From Niveispirillum sp. SYP-B3756 (lineage in GTDB: Bacteria; Pseudomonadota; Alphaproteobacteria; Azospirillales; Azospirillaceae): a stretch of DNA of 64,000 nucleotides. The notes below the pieces were generated by a model, which searched no databases, had not been told where the DNA came from, and worked only from the letters and a program-made list of their open reading frames with translations. Shown piece by piece: positions 17,449-26,916 of this stretch (position 1 is its first letter; the number at the start of each line of letters is the position of its first letter). The DNA lies in assembly GCF_009495745.1 (NCBI RefSeq), contig NZ_WIDQ01000004.1, forward strand, positions 473,117 to 537,116, in the 5' to 3' direction. A program made the translations under genes and the position numbers.

Positions 17449-18480
17449 ATGGATAACAGCCTTATCGATCTGACGAGGAACGTGCTGGATGTGGCGAGCC
17501 AGAAGGTCTCCGCCATCGAAGATATCAACCGTACCACCAAGATGCTGGCCTTCAACGCGCTGATCGAGGCCGGTCGGGCCGGCGATGCCGGGCGTGGCTT
17601 TGCCGTGGTGGCGAATGAGGTGAATTCCATCTCCCGCCAGGTCAGTGTCGTGGCCAGCGAGCTGCGGAGCGAGATCGGCCAGCTGGTGGACCGTATGGCC
17701 ACCGTGGGCGAAGACCTGATGGTTCGTTTCCGGGGCCAGCGTCTGGCCGATCTGGCGCTCAACATGATCGAGATCATCGATCGTAATCTCTATGAACGCT
17801 CCTGCGATGTGCGCTGGTGGGCCACTGACAAGGCGGTGGTGGATTGTATCGCCGCCCCCACGCCTGACGCGACGGTTTTTGCCAGTTCGCGCCTGGGGGT
17901 GATTCTGGACAGCTACACGGTCTATCTGGATCTGTGGGTGGCTGACCGCAGCGGGCGGGTGATTGCCACCGGCCGACCCCGCCGCTTCCCCCATGCCGTC
18001 GGCACCAATGTCGCCAATGAACCCTGGTTCCGGCAGGCGCTGGCCACCAAGGACGGAGCGGATTTCGCTGTGGTTGATGTCACCACCAACCCGGCCCTGG
18101 ATGGCCGCACGGTGGCAACCTATTCCACTGCTGTGCGGCGTGATGGGGCGGTGGATGGTGATGTCATCGGCGCCATGGGCATTTTCTTCGACTGGGAGCC
18201 GCAGGCCCGAGCCGTGACCACCGGCGTGCGGCTGGATCACAGCGAGGAAGCGCATACGCGTTGCCTGCTGGTGGATGCCGCTGGCCGGGTCATCGCTTCA
18301 TCCGATGGGCGAGGCCAGTTGACGGAGACATTTCCGCTGGAAACCGGTGGCAAGCCGATGGGGCACTATGTCGACAAGTATGGCCGTCTGGTCGGATTTG
18401 CCCTGACGCCGGGCTATGAAACCTATCGCGGGCTCGGCTGGTACGGGGTGATCGTCCAGTCAGGGGAAAAGAGCCACTGA
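17449..18480 (+). CDS. Soluble chemotaxis-receptor-like protein: N-terminal MCP signalling segment and C-terminal Cache-like sensor
   Basis: The 343-residue protein starts with a short MCP signalling segment: SAIEDINRTTKMLAFNALIE and AGRGFAVVANEVNSISRQ (about 23-67) match the hairpin tip that contacts CheA/CheW. Only one pair of half-helices is present, much less than the usual 250 residues. After a linker helix, residues about 100-335 resemble a Cache/PAS-like sensor (YTVYLDLWVADRSGRVIATG, NEPWFRQAL, YSTAVRRDG, GAMGIFFDW). There are no transmembrane helices, so the sensor would act in the cytoplasm. The order, output first and sensor last, is the reverse of a classical receptor. The ATG at 17449 follows AAGAGGCGG. 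Confidence 0.75.
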   Translation: MDNSLIDLTRNVLDVASQKVSAIEDINRTTKMLAFNALIEAGRAGDAGRGFAVVANEVNSISRQVSVVASELRSEIGQLVDRMATVGEDLMVRFRGQRLADLALNMIEIIDRNLYERSCDVRWWATDKAVVDCIAAPTPDATVFASSRLGVILDSYTVYLDLWVADRSGRVIATGRPRRFPHAVGTNVANEPWFRQALATKDGADFAVVDVTTNPALDGRTVATYSTAVRRDGAVDGDVIGAMGIFFDWEPQARAVTTGVRLDHSEEAHTRCLLVDAAGRVIASSDGRGQLTETFPLETGGKPMGHYVDKYGRLVGFALTPGYETYRGLGWYGVIVQSGEKSH

Positions 18481-18506
18481 TTGGAAAGGTAGCCCTGAAC
18501 AAAAAA

Positions 18507-18537
18507 AGGGCGGCTGGCCATATCGGCCTGCCGCCCT
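18507..18537. terminator. Bidirectional terminator between sensor gene and prs
   Basis: AGGGCGGC (18507-18514) pairs with GCCGCCCT (18530-18537), with further GGCC/GGCC pairing inside. Seven A residues precede it, giving a T-run for the minus-strand prs gene. Confidence 0.8.
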
Positions 18538-18563
18538 CTCTTTAACCGCTACCTGCCGTCCGA

Positions 18564-19496
<933 letters not shown>

Positions 19497-19675
19497 GTCG
19501 TGCTGCCCGTCATTGGGTGAAAGGGGAGGGGTGAGCGGCGCCACCGCGAAACAATGTCGCCAAACCTTCACGAAGGCGGGCGCACCATAACCCCAGGCCC
19601 CCCAAACTGTAAATCGCGGCACCCTTGCGCGTTACAACGGTGTGGCAGACCGTCAAAACATGGATAGGGTTTATA

Positions 19676-21268
19676 TCATTTTATCGGTTTTGCGGCCCGC
19701 CGCAGCCGACGGGCCTTGCGGCGACGGGCCCAGCCCCAATCCAACCGGTGAAAGAAAGACTGGAACGGATAGCGTGGTCGCTCCGGGTCCAGCAATTCCT
19801 GCTCCACCAGGAAGGTTTCTGCTGCGGTCACCTCCTGGCACAGGATGGGAACCAGTGTCTTGCCGCCGGCGCGCCGTAGAGCCTCAATGGCGGCGATCAT
19901 GCCGCCTTTTTCGGCAATCGTTCGCGTGGCCAGCGGGACGGAGATGCCCAGATGTTCGGCGATCAGCCCGTCGCGCATGTCGCGCAGCCGGCCGCGTCCC
20001 TCCTGATCCATCGGCCCATCACCCAGCGCCACGGCCAGATCGCATTCCGTGTCCACCCCCATGGAGCGGTTATTCATGTTGGAGGAGCCGATACGCAGCA
20101 CCTTGTCATCCACGATCAGCAGCTTGGCATGAACATAGATGCGCACCCCTTTGGGCGTCACCGGTGCATAACAGGCGAATCGCCTTCCCTCCGGGTCGGC
20201 GGCGCAGAGCGCGCCCAGAATAAGGTCACGCGCGCGGCCCATGGCCGCCTCCTCCAGCCAGCCATTGGCGATGGTGGGGTTGATGATGACGATCTCCGGC
20301 CTGTCCGGCTGTTCCAGCCGTTCCAGCAGGGCCTGACCAATCCGGCGGCAGGCGACATATTGCGCCTCTATATAGATATAGCGCCGGGCGGCGTGGATGG
20401 CCTCCAGCCAGAGTCGCTCCACCTCATGTGCTTCTTCCTGTCCGCTGAAGGCGGGCTGGGTGCGAGCGATACCGACCAGGGGCTGGCGCAACAAAGGCAG
20501 CAGGCCAGGGGGCCAGGGGGCCGGTTCATAGGCTGTGGGTGGCGGTGGGGCCGGCAGCCGTTCACCGGTGGCGTGAAACCAGCGCTGGCGGGCCAGATCG
20601 CCCAGCGCGCGGGCGGCGGCACCATCCACGGCGGCGGTCATGTCATGATAGGGCGCGTAACGTTTGGGGCCGGGGCCACGGCGGCGCGGGTCGTCATCCA
20701 GGTGACCGCGCGTGTCCCAGCGCTCCGCCGTCATATCAATGCCGCCGCAAAAGGCGATGCGGTCATCAATGACGACGATTTTCTGGTGATGGCAGGCGCC
20801 CAGCGGATGGTCAGACGCCACCCGGTAATGCAGCCGTCGGTCGCTCATCAGGTTCAAGACCCAGAGCGGTGTCATGCCCCGCATCAACCCCCAGATACCG
20901 CTGAAACGCCATTTCAGCACATGCACCTGCAGACCCGGCTTGCGCCGGATCAGCCAGGCCAGGAAACGGCCCAGCTTGTCCGGGGCCTTGGCGGGGCTTG
21001 GCCGGTCCCGATCGGGTTCCAGCCGGATTCGGGTATCGAAATCCCAGGCGATCAACAGCACCTGATGGCGCGCGCCCAGCAAAGCCTGTTTCAGGCTGCG
21101 GAAATAATCCTGCGCATCAATCATCACGCCCAGCCGGTCGGCCCGTTCCAGCCGCCAACAGGTCTCCCCAGGGCGCAGCAACGCCACCGGCCCGCCGGAC
21201 GCGGGGGGGCCGTCCGGCGGCGGGGCACTGTTCAGCTCAAGGGCCGTCCCTTCCATGGTCTCGCGCAT
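19676..21268 (-). CDS. Phospholipase D-like protein with two HKD motifs
   Basis: This protein of about 530 residues has two phospholipase D active-site motifs, HHQKIVVIDDRIAFCGGID (about 160) and HAKLLIVDDKVLRIGSSN (about 380), spaced as in PLD-superfamily enzymes that hydrolyse or transfer phosphatidyl groups. Tyr/Arg-rich surroundings (AERWDTRGH, YIYIEAQYVA) agree with eukaryote-like PLD domains of bacteria. There is no signal peptide. The C-terminus is very basic (RRRKARRLRRAAKPIK). Several starts are possible; 21268 keeps it clear of csbD, whereas the frame opens at 21325. Confidence 0.88.
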   Translation of the reverse strand: MRETMEGTALELNSAPPPDGPPASGGPVALLRPGETCWRLERADRLGVMIDAQDYFRSLKQALLGARHQVLLIAWDFDTRIRLEPDRDRPSPAKAPDKLGRFLAWLIRRKPGLQVHVLKWRFSGIWGLMRGMTPLWVLNLMSDRRLHYRVASDHPLGACHHQKIVVIDDRIAFCGGIDMTAERWDTRGHLDDDPRRRGPGPKRYAPYHDMTAAVDGAAARALGDLARQRWFHATGERLPAPPPPTAYEPAPWPPGLLPLLRQPLVGIARTQPAFSGQEEAHEVERLWLEAIHAARRYIYIEAQYVACRRIGQALLERLEQPDRPEIVIINPTIANGWLEEAAMGRARDLILGALCAADPEGRRFACYAPVTPKGVRIYVHAKLLIVDDKVLRIGSSNMNNRSMGVDTECDLAVALGDGPMDQEGRGRLRDMRDGLIAEHLGISVPLATRTIAEKGGMIAAIEALRRAGGKTLVPILCQEVTAAETFLVEQELLDPERPRYPFQSFFHRLDWGWARRRKARRLRRAAKPIK

Positions 21269-21290
21269 GATCGGTTCGGCCCCTGCTGGC

Positions 21291-21470
21291 TCAGCGGGTG
21301 ATGTCGCGGACGGCTTCCTTGGCATGGCCGGCCACCTGCTGGGCCTTGCCCTTCACCTTGTCGGCGGTGCCTTCATTTTCCAGACGTTGATTATCGGTGG
21401 CGCGGCCCACGGCCTGCTTGATCTCACCCTTCACCTCGTTGAGCTTGCCCTTGATGTTGTCCTTGCTCAT
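21291..21470 (-). CDS. CsbD family stress-response protein
   Basis: This 59-residue, highly charged protein has the CsbD pattern: MSKDNIKGKLNEVKGEIKQA, ENEGTADKVKGKAQQVAG and a short helical end. Family members are stress-induced and of unknown molecular role. A clear ribosome-binding GGAGG lies upstream on the minus strand. It is just upstream of the PLD-like gene and could be cotranscribed. Confidence 0.88.
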   Translation of the reverse strand: MSKDNIKGKLNEVKGEIKQAVGRATDNQRLENEGTADKVKGKAQQVAGHAKEAVRDITR

Positions 21471-21668
21471 GGTGGTCCTCCAGACCGGTTGTTGGCCCGC
21501 CATGTCTGCTGAGCGCAGCGGCGGGATGTTGTTGAAACGGGGGCGTGGGGGCTGTGGGTCCATCGGCTGAGGGGGTACCCCCCATGCGCTGTCCTGTCGG
21601 TATCCGCCCTTGTTCCGCCACAAGAACCGGCCAGTCTGTTGCCCGTTGGCTTTTGGAGTCCCCTTTTC

Positions 21669-22490
21669 ATGTGTCGCTGGTTAGCCTATGCGGGCGTGCC
21701 GATTTCCATGGATACATTGCTGTTCCAGCCCCGCAATTCCCTGATCCGCCAGTCGCTGCACGCCCAGCGCAGTGTCGTTTCCATCAATGGCGATGGGTTC
21801 GGCCTGGGCTGGTATGGCGATCTTAGCCGGCCGGGGCTCTACCGGGATACGATGCCCGCCTGGTCGGATGCCAATCTGCGATCCCTGGCGGAGCAGATTC
21901 GCTCGCCGCTATACTTTGCCCATGTGCGGGCGTCGACCGGTACCGCCACCTCGCGGCTGAATTGCCACCCGTTTCGTTATGGCGACTGGCTGTTCATGCA
22001 TAATGGCCAGATCGGTGGCTGGCCTCAAGTGCGCCAGGATGTGGAAGGGCTGATCCGCCGCGATCTTTATCGGTTCCGCGAAGGATCGACGGATAGCGAG
22101 GCCTTCTTCTTCCTGGCCCTGGGCAATGGGTTGATGGAAGACCCGGCCGGTGCCTTTGCCCGCACCATCGCCCAGATTCTGGGCCTGATGCGGGCCGAAG
22201 GGGTGGAAGAACCGTTCCGCATGACGGCGGCGGCCAGCGATGGCCAGCGGCTTTACGCCGTGCGCTGGTCCAGCGACAAACATTCGCCCAGCCTTTACTG
22301 GACCCAGGGCCATGTCGAAGGTTGCCAGGATGGCAAGCTCTGCCTGGACGGAGGGGGACGGGATTCGGTGCTGGTCCTTTCCGAACCGCTGGATGAAGAT
22401 CCCGGCCATTGGACAGAGGTACCCGATGCCAGCTTCCTGGTGGCAGAAGGCGGGCAGGTGCGGGTGGAACCGATGGCCCCTGTCACGTGA
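21669..22490 (+). CDS. Class II glutamine amidotransferase, YafJ/EgtC-like
   Basis: The product (273 residues) begins MCRWLAYAG, placing the catalytic nucleophile Cys at position 2 once Met is removed. The NGDGFGLGWYG loop, YFAHVRAST and the HNGQIGGW turn (about 112-119) are standard glutaminase-domain contacts. There is no synthetase domain, as in stand-alone YafJ-type proteins, whose physiological substrate is mostly unknown. Overlap with the next gene is absent; that start follows 23 bases on. Confidence 0.9.
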   Translation: MCRWLAYAGVPISMDTLLFQPRNSLIRQSLHAQRSVVSINGDGFGLGWYGDLSRPGLYRDTMPAWSDANLRSLAEQIRSPLYFAHVRASTGTATSRLNCHPFRYGDWLFMHNGQIGGWPQVRQDVEGLIRRDLYRFREGSTDSEAFFFLALGNGLMEDPAGAFARTIAQILGLMRAEGVEEPFRMTAAASDGQRLYAVRWSSDKHSPSLYWTQGHVEGCQDGKLCLDGGGRDSVLVLSEPLDEDPGHWTEVPDASFLVAEGGQVRVEPMAPVT

Positions 22491-22513
22491 AATCATCCAA
22501 GGAGGATAAGGCG

Positions 22514-23182
22514 ATGAGGAACCCTGCGCTGGCCGCCCTGGTCCTGGTGTTACCACTGCTGGCCGGCCCTGCCCCCGCCCAGACGGCGGTGCATCAGGTG
22601 CCCTACAAGGAATTGTTCGACCAGTTGGACAAGTTCTACTCCCTGAAGGAACGGGACCGGCTGTCGCTGCGCACCTCCATCCGGGCGGAAGATGGCAAAC
22701 AGCTTAACCTGCCGGTGACGATCAGCATCGCCAGCCCGGACGGGGTGAAGGATATTCCGGTTGATGCCGACAATGCCTTCCAGCTTCCCTATCAGCCGGA
22801 ATGGCTGAAGACCAATACGCTGGTTCAGTTCAACCAGTCGGAAAAGAACTATGCCATCCGTGTGCAGGTGGGCATGAAGCTGTCGGGCGACGGCAGCCAT
22901 TTCAGTTATGCCGATGTGCAGGCGGCCTTTGCCCAGTTTGACAAGCTGATCGGCAAGGAAGCGGGGATGCTGTCCTTCGTGGCGCCCTCGGCCCAGACAT
23001 TGCGGGTCTTCTGCGGGGTGGATTGCACCGCCACCCTGGCGGGGGCATCCAGCAGCCGGGTCATCAAGGCCGACAAGGACGGGCGGGTGATGATCCCCAA
23101 TGACAAGAAGCTGCGGCGGGAGAATCCCAGCATCACCCTCAGCAAACCCCCTGCTTATACGGCCATCAGCACCAAGGAGTAA
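22514..23182 (+). CDS. Exported protein of unknown function
   Basis: This 222-residue protein has a signal peptide (ALAALVLVLPLLAGPAPAQ, cleavage expected after AQ at about 23). The rest is beta-rich with alternating polar residues (VPYKELFDQLDKFYSL, LPVTISIASPDGVKDIPVD, IRVQVGMKL) and one Cys pair (VFCGVDCTATL). It recalls short periplasmic proteins of the DUF2987 type, but this match is weak. The ATG at 22514 follows a strong GGAGGATAAG site. It may be cotranscribed with the amidotransferase gene. Confidence 0.75.
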   Translation: MRNPALAALVLVLPLLAGPAPAQTAVHQVPYKELFDQLDKFYSLKERDRLSLRTSIRAEDGKQLNLPVTISIASPDGVKDIPVDADNAFQLPYQPEWLKTNTLVQFNQSEKNYAIRVQVGMKLSGDGSHFSYADVQAAFAQFDKLIGKEAGMLSFVAPSAQTLRVFCGVDCTATLAGASSSRVIKADKDGRVMIPNDKKLRRENPSITLSKPPAYTAISTKE

Positions 23183-23285
23183 GGGCCCTGAAGCGGGGGC
23201 TGCCCTGCTTGGCGTCTGCTTGCCGCACCCCGCCCCCTCGGTTAGGGTGCGGCGCATTTTCCGACACTAGCCAGGAATATGCGCC

Positions 23286-24863
23286 ATGGCCGCCGCCGCC
23301 CCCGACATCGCCGCCCATCCCGACCGCGTCCTGATCCTGGATTTCGGATCGCAGGTGACGCAGTTGATCGCCCGGCGTGTGCGCGAAGCCGGCATCTATT
23401 GCGAAATCATCCCGTTCAGCGCCGGGGAAGAGCGTATCCGCGCCTTCGCCCCCCGCGCCATCATCCTCTCCGGCGGGCCGGCCAGCGTGACCGAAGCCGG
23501 CAGCCCGCGCGCCCATGATGCGGTGTGGACGCTGGGCGTGCCGGTCTTTGGCATTTGCTACGGCCAGCAGACCATGTGCGAGCAGCTGGGCGGCAAGGTG
23601 GAGCCGGGTGACACCCGCGAATTTGGCCGCGCCTTTGTGAATGTGAAGGGTGATTGCGCCCTGTTTGACGGGGTATGGCACGTTGGCGCCCGCGAACAGG
23701 TCTGGATGAGCCATGGCGACCGGGTGACAAAGCTGCCGGAAGGTTTCCGCATCGTTGCCACGTCGGAAGGCGCCCCCTATGCCATCATCGCGGATGATAC
23801 CCGCCGTTTCTACGCCGTGCAGTTCCACCCGGAGGTGTATCACACTCCGCATGGCGACGCGCTGATCCGCAATTTCCTGTTCAAGGTCGCGGGTCTGAAG
23901 GGCGACTGGACCATGGCGGCCTTCCGCGCCGAAGCCGTGGCCCGCATCCGTGAACAGGTGGGTTCTGCCAAGGTGATCTGTGGCCTGTCCGGCGGGGTGG
24001 ACAGCTCCGTCGCCGCCGTGCTGATCCATGAGGCAATTGGTACGCAGTTGACCTGTATCTTCGTCGATACCGGCCTGATGCGGGCGGGCGAGGCCGATCA
24101 GGTGGTCACCCTGTTCCGCGACCATTACAATATCCCGCTGGTGCATGTGGATGCGTCCGACATGTTCCTGGGCCAGCTGGAAGGTGTTTCCGACCCGGAA
24201 CAGAAGCGCAAGATCATCGGCCGCCTGTTTATCGAGGTGTTTGATGCAGAGGCCGCCAAGATCGGCGGGGCGGAGTTCCTGGCCCAGGGCACGCTCTACC
24301 CCGACGTGATCGAAAGCGTTTCCTTCACCGGCGGCCCGTCGGTGACCATCAAGTCGCACCATAATGTCGGCGGTCTGCCCGACCGCATGAAGCTGAAGCT
24401 GGTGGAACCGCTGCGCGAACTGTTCAAGGATGAGGTCCGCGCACTGGGCCGCGAACTGGGTCTGCCGCACAGCTTCGTCGGCCGTCACCCGTTCCCAGGG
24501 CCGGGGCTGGCCATCCGCATCCCCGGTGAGATCACGCGGGAGAAGCTGGAAATCCTGCGCAAGGCGGACACGGTCTATCTGGAAGAAATCCGCAATGCCG
24601 GCCTCTATGATGCCATCTGGCAGGCCTTCGCCGTGCTGCTGCCGGTGCGCACGGTGGGGGTGATGGGCGATGGTCGCACCTATGATTACGCCTGTGCGCT
24701 GCGCGCCGTGACTTCGGTGGACGGTATGACAGCGGATTATTATCCGTTCGACCATGGCTTCCTGGGTCGCGTCGCCACCCGTATCATCAACGAGGTGCGC
24801 GGCATCAACCGGGTGACGTATGATATCACGTCCAAACCGCCCGGCACGATTGAGTGGGAATAA
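23286..24863 (+). CDS. guaA: GMP synthase (glutamine-hydrolysing)
   Basis: The 525-residue enzyme converts XMP to GMP. The class I amidotransferase domain has the nucleophile Cys in GICYGQQ (about 95) and the His/Glu pair in QFHPEVYHT (about 183-185). The ATP pyrophosphatase P-loop is LSGGVDSSV (about 237-245), and the C-terminal dimerisation domain ends in the universally conserved [14 protein letters not shown]. The last bases of guaA are a well-known attachment site for integrative elements, and here an integrase gene starts 294 bases downstream. Confidence 0.97.
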   Translation: MAAAAPDIAAHPDRVLILDFGSQVTQLIARRVREAGIYCEIIPFSAGEERIRAFAPRAIILSGGPASVTEAGSPRAHDAVWTLGVPVFGICYGQQTMCEQLGGKVEPGDTREFGRAFVNVKGDCALFDGVWHVGAREQVWMSHGDRVTKLPEGFRIVATSEGAPYAIIADDTRRFYAVQFHPEVYHTPHGDALIRNFLFKVAGLKGDWTMAAFRAEAVARIREQVGSAKVICGLSGGVDSSVAAVLIHEAIGTQLTCIFVDTGLMRAGEADQVVTLFRDHYNIPLVHVDASDMFLGQLEGVSDPEQKRKIIGRLFIEVFDAEAAKIGGAEFLAQGTLYPDVIESVSFTGGPSVTIKSHHNVGGLPDRMKLKLVEPLRELFKDEVRALGRELGLPHSFVGRHPFPGPGLAIRIPGEITREKLEILRKADTVYLEEIRNAGLYDAIWQAFAVLLPVRTVGVMGDGRTYDYACALRAVTSVDGMTADYYPFDHGFLGRVATRIINEVRGINRVTYDITSKPPGTIEWE

Positions 24864-24866
24864 TTC
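24842..24866 (+). other. Presumed left attachment site (attL) at the guaA 3' end
   Basis: The end of guaA (GGCACGATTGAGTGGGAATAA) is the conserved target of several guaA-specific integrases, and the change from chromosome to mobile-element genes occurs right here. The matching right-hand copy is not in the window, so the core sequence cannot be fixed. Confidence 0.55.
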
Positions 24867-25025
24867 AGGCCCATCCGAACGCCGCCGAATTTGCGCTAAA
24901 GTACGACCTAACGCACTGTAAACAAAAATAAAATACTCCTGTACCTATCGACATCTATCGGTGGGCGTAGATCGCGTTCGGCGGCCTCGCTGACGGGCCT
25001 TGCCCCCATTGATCAACCGGAAAAA

Positions 25026-25140
25026 CGAAAGTACCGTCAGGAGCAATGAGGCTCATGACGGTACTTTTTTCGAACTAATACGCTGAAATATAAGCGTTTT
25101 CGACGACATCGGCCTCCAAAAACCGCGTGACGGTACTTTT
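25026..25140. repeat. Repeated 13-mers upstream of the integrase (arm-type site candidates)
   Basis: TGACGGTACTTTT occurs at 25056-25068 and again at 25128-25140, and its inverse AAAGTACCGTCA is at 25028-25039; a diverged AAAGTACGACC lies at 24898. Between them CGCT-N8-AGCG (25081-25096) forms a small dyad. Repeats of this sort between attL and int often bind the integrase N-domain or the excisionase. The inverted pair could also fold as a terminator hairpin ending in TTTTTT. Confidence 0.5.
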
Positions 25141-25157
25141 CCGCAAGGAGGCCCGAA

Positions 25158-26414
25158 ATGTTGACCGATGCAGCACTCAAGTGTTTGAAACCAAAAGCCA
25201 AAATGTACAAGGTATCCGATCGTGACGGCATGTATGTGCGCGTCGCGCCGTCGGGCGCCATCTCGTTCAGGCTCGACTATCGGCTGAACGGCAGGCGGGA
25301 GACCGTCTATCTCGGTAGGTATGCCCGCGACGGGATATCGCTCGCCAGGGCTCGAGAGCTATGCATTGACGCGCGCCGGGCGATTGCCGAGGGGCGGTCC
25401 CCCGCCATCGAGAAGCAGCGGGAGAAGCGCCGGATCAAGGAAGCAAAGAGCTTCGGCCAGTTCGGCGAGAAATGGCTGACCAACGCAACGATGGCCGACA
25501 GCACGCGCGCGATGCGTCGCTCCATCTTCGAACGCGAACTCATGCCCGTCTGGCGGAACCGACTTCTGACAGAGATCACACCTGATGACCTGCGCGCCCA
25601 TTGCGGCAAGATCGTCGAGCGGGGTGCGCCTGCGACCGCCATCCACGTTAGGGATATCCTCAAGCAGATCTACGGTTATGCCATTCTGCATGGCGAGAAG
25701 GTCGCCAATCCGGCCGATGACGTTGGTCCGGCCTCGATCGCCACCTTTACGCCGAAGGACCGCGCGCTTTCACCCGCCGAGATCCGCATCATGTTCAAAC
25801 AGCTCGAGCACGTCGCGACGCTACCGACAATCCGCCTCGGCATGAAACTCTTCCTCCTCACCATGGTCCGGAAAAGTGAGTTGCAGGATGCGGTATGGGA
25901 CGAGATCGATTTCGACAACGCCGTCTGGACCATCCCGAAGGAGCGCATGAAGCGGTCGAAGCCGCACAACGTCTACCTGTGCCGACAGACGTTGGACATC
26001 ATGATCGCCCTCAAGACCTGCTCCGGCAACTCCCGATATCTGTTGCCGTCCCGGTACGACGCGGACGCGCCGATGTCGCGCGCGACCTTCAATCGGGTCA
26101 CCTATGCCGTCGTCGAACAGGCCAAGAAGGAGGGGCTGCCGCTGGAGCCTTTCACGGTTCATGATCTGCGGCGGACGGGCTCGACGCTGCTAAATGAGCT
26201 GGGCTTTAACAGCGACTGGATCGAAAAGTGCCTGGCGCACGAGGACGGGCGTTCATCGCGCGGCGTTTACAACAAGGCCGAGTATGAGGTGCAGCGCCGG
26301 CATATGATGCAGCAGTGGGCGGATACCGTGGACGCCTGGATCGACGGTCGGAAGCACGCCCCAACGCTTCTGCCGCCAGCTATGCCCGTGATGGAGCTTG
26401 ATCCCGCCCTTTGA
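25158..26414 (+). CDS. Tyrosine recombinase/integrase of the ICE
   Basis: The 418-residue protein has the P4/DUF4102-type N-terminal domain (LKPKAKMYKVSDRDGMYVRV) that binds arm sites, a SAM-like core-binding domain (about 100-185) and the catalytic domain. Catalytic residues Arg238 (MVRKSEL), His335-x-x-Arg338 (HDLRR), His361 and nucleophile Tyr371 (GVYNKAEY) are all present, so it should be active. An AAGGAGG site precedes the ATG. The position right after guaA fits an enzyme that recombines into the guaA 3' end. Confidence 0.95.
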   Translation: MLTDAALKCLKPKAKMYKVSDRDGMYVRVAPSGAISFRLDYRLNGRRETVYLGRYARDGISLARARELCIDARRAIAEGRSPAIEKQREKRRIKEAKSFGQFGEKWLTNATMADSTRAMRRSIFERELMPVWRNRLLTEITPDDLRAHCGKIVERGAPATAIHVRDILKQIYGYAILHGEKVANPADDVGPASIATFTPKDRALSPAEIRIMFKQLEHVATLPTIRLGMKLFLLTMVRKSELQDAVWDEIDFDNAVWTIPKERMKRSKPHNVYLCRQTLDIMIALKTCSGNSRYLLPSRYDADAPMSRATFNRVTYAVVEQAKKEGLPLEPFTVHDLRRTGSTLLNELGFNSDWIEKCLAHEDGRSSRGVYNKAEYEVQRRHMMQQWADTVDAWIDGRKHAPTLLPPAMPVMELDPAL

Positions 26415-26664
26415 CCGGTCGGGTTTTGCGCTTGGTGACGTCAGGGTGCTGTGCTCGACGGATCGGGGCAGCCCGCCTTGCCATCAGCCAGGCCTCGACC
26501 TCGGCCAGGTCCCAAACGATACACCGTGGCGAGAGCGCGAACCGACGAGGGAACTCGCCACGTTGTTCCATTTCATAAATCGTGCTGTCAGCCATCGGCA
26601 CCATCTCGCGTAACTGGTGGCGCCGGATTGTTCGCCTGATTTGGGTAGTTTCGGTCTTTCGCAT
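26380..26664 (-). CDS. AlpA-family DNA-binding regulator/excisionase-type protein
   Basis: The 94-residue protein contains the AlpA winged helix: LREMVPMADSTIYEMEQRGE followed by FPRRFALSPRCIVWDLAEVE (about 20-60), then a basic tail. AlpA proteins act as regulators of integrase genes or as recombination directionality factors. Its 3' end overlaps the 3' end of the integrase gene by 35 bases on the other strand. I chose the ATG at 26664 (GGAG seven bases upstream) over a TTG at 26670. Confidence 0.8.
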   Translation of the reverse strand: MRKTETTQIRRTIRRHQLREMVPMADSTIYEMEQRGEFPRRFALSPRCIVWDLAEVEAWLMARRAAPIRRAQHPDVTKRKTRPVKGRDQAPSRA

Positions 26665-26916
26665 TCTCAATCTCCTTCTCTAAGGCGATTGAAAGCGATA
26701 GATATCGGTACTGGAAGCCCCCTCGAAATGCCGTGCGGTATTTTCGGGCTGTAGCGTACACATCGGCGGGTTTCTGTCGGCTGCTACAAGTTTTCACCTG
26801 TCTGAGACTGGGCGTGCTGCGTTGGAAGGCTACCTAAAGGCGATTGGCGATCTTCTCGGTCCTTCAAAAGCTTGTTGGCTGCCAGCGTTCGGCCGATGAT
26901 CGCGACGCTTGGCTTT
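26665..26916. other. Spacer between recombination genes and cargo operon
   Basis: About 250 bases with no gene of recognisable family. The base composition is lower in GC than the core chromosome. The stretch contains the promoter region of the AlpA-like gene and the end of the cargo operon, but no clear terminator stem was found. Confidence 0.4.

Noticed and set aside
24864..25157. tRNA gene as integration target
   Set aside because: No cloverleaf could be built; the target is the guaA 3' end.
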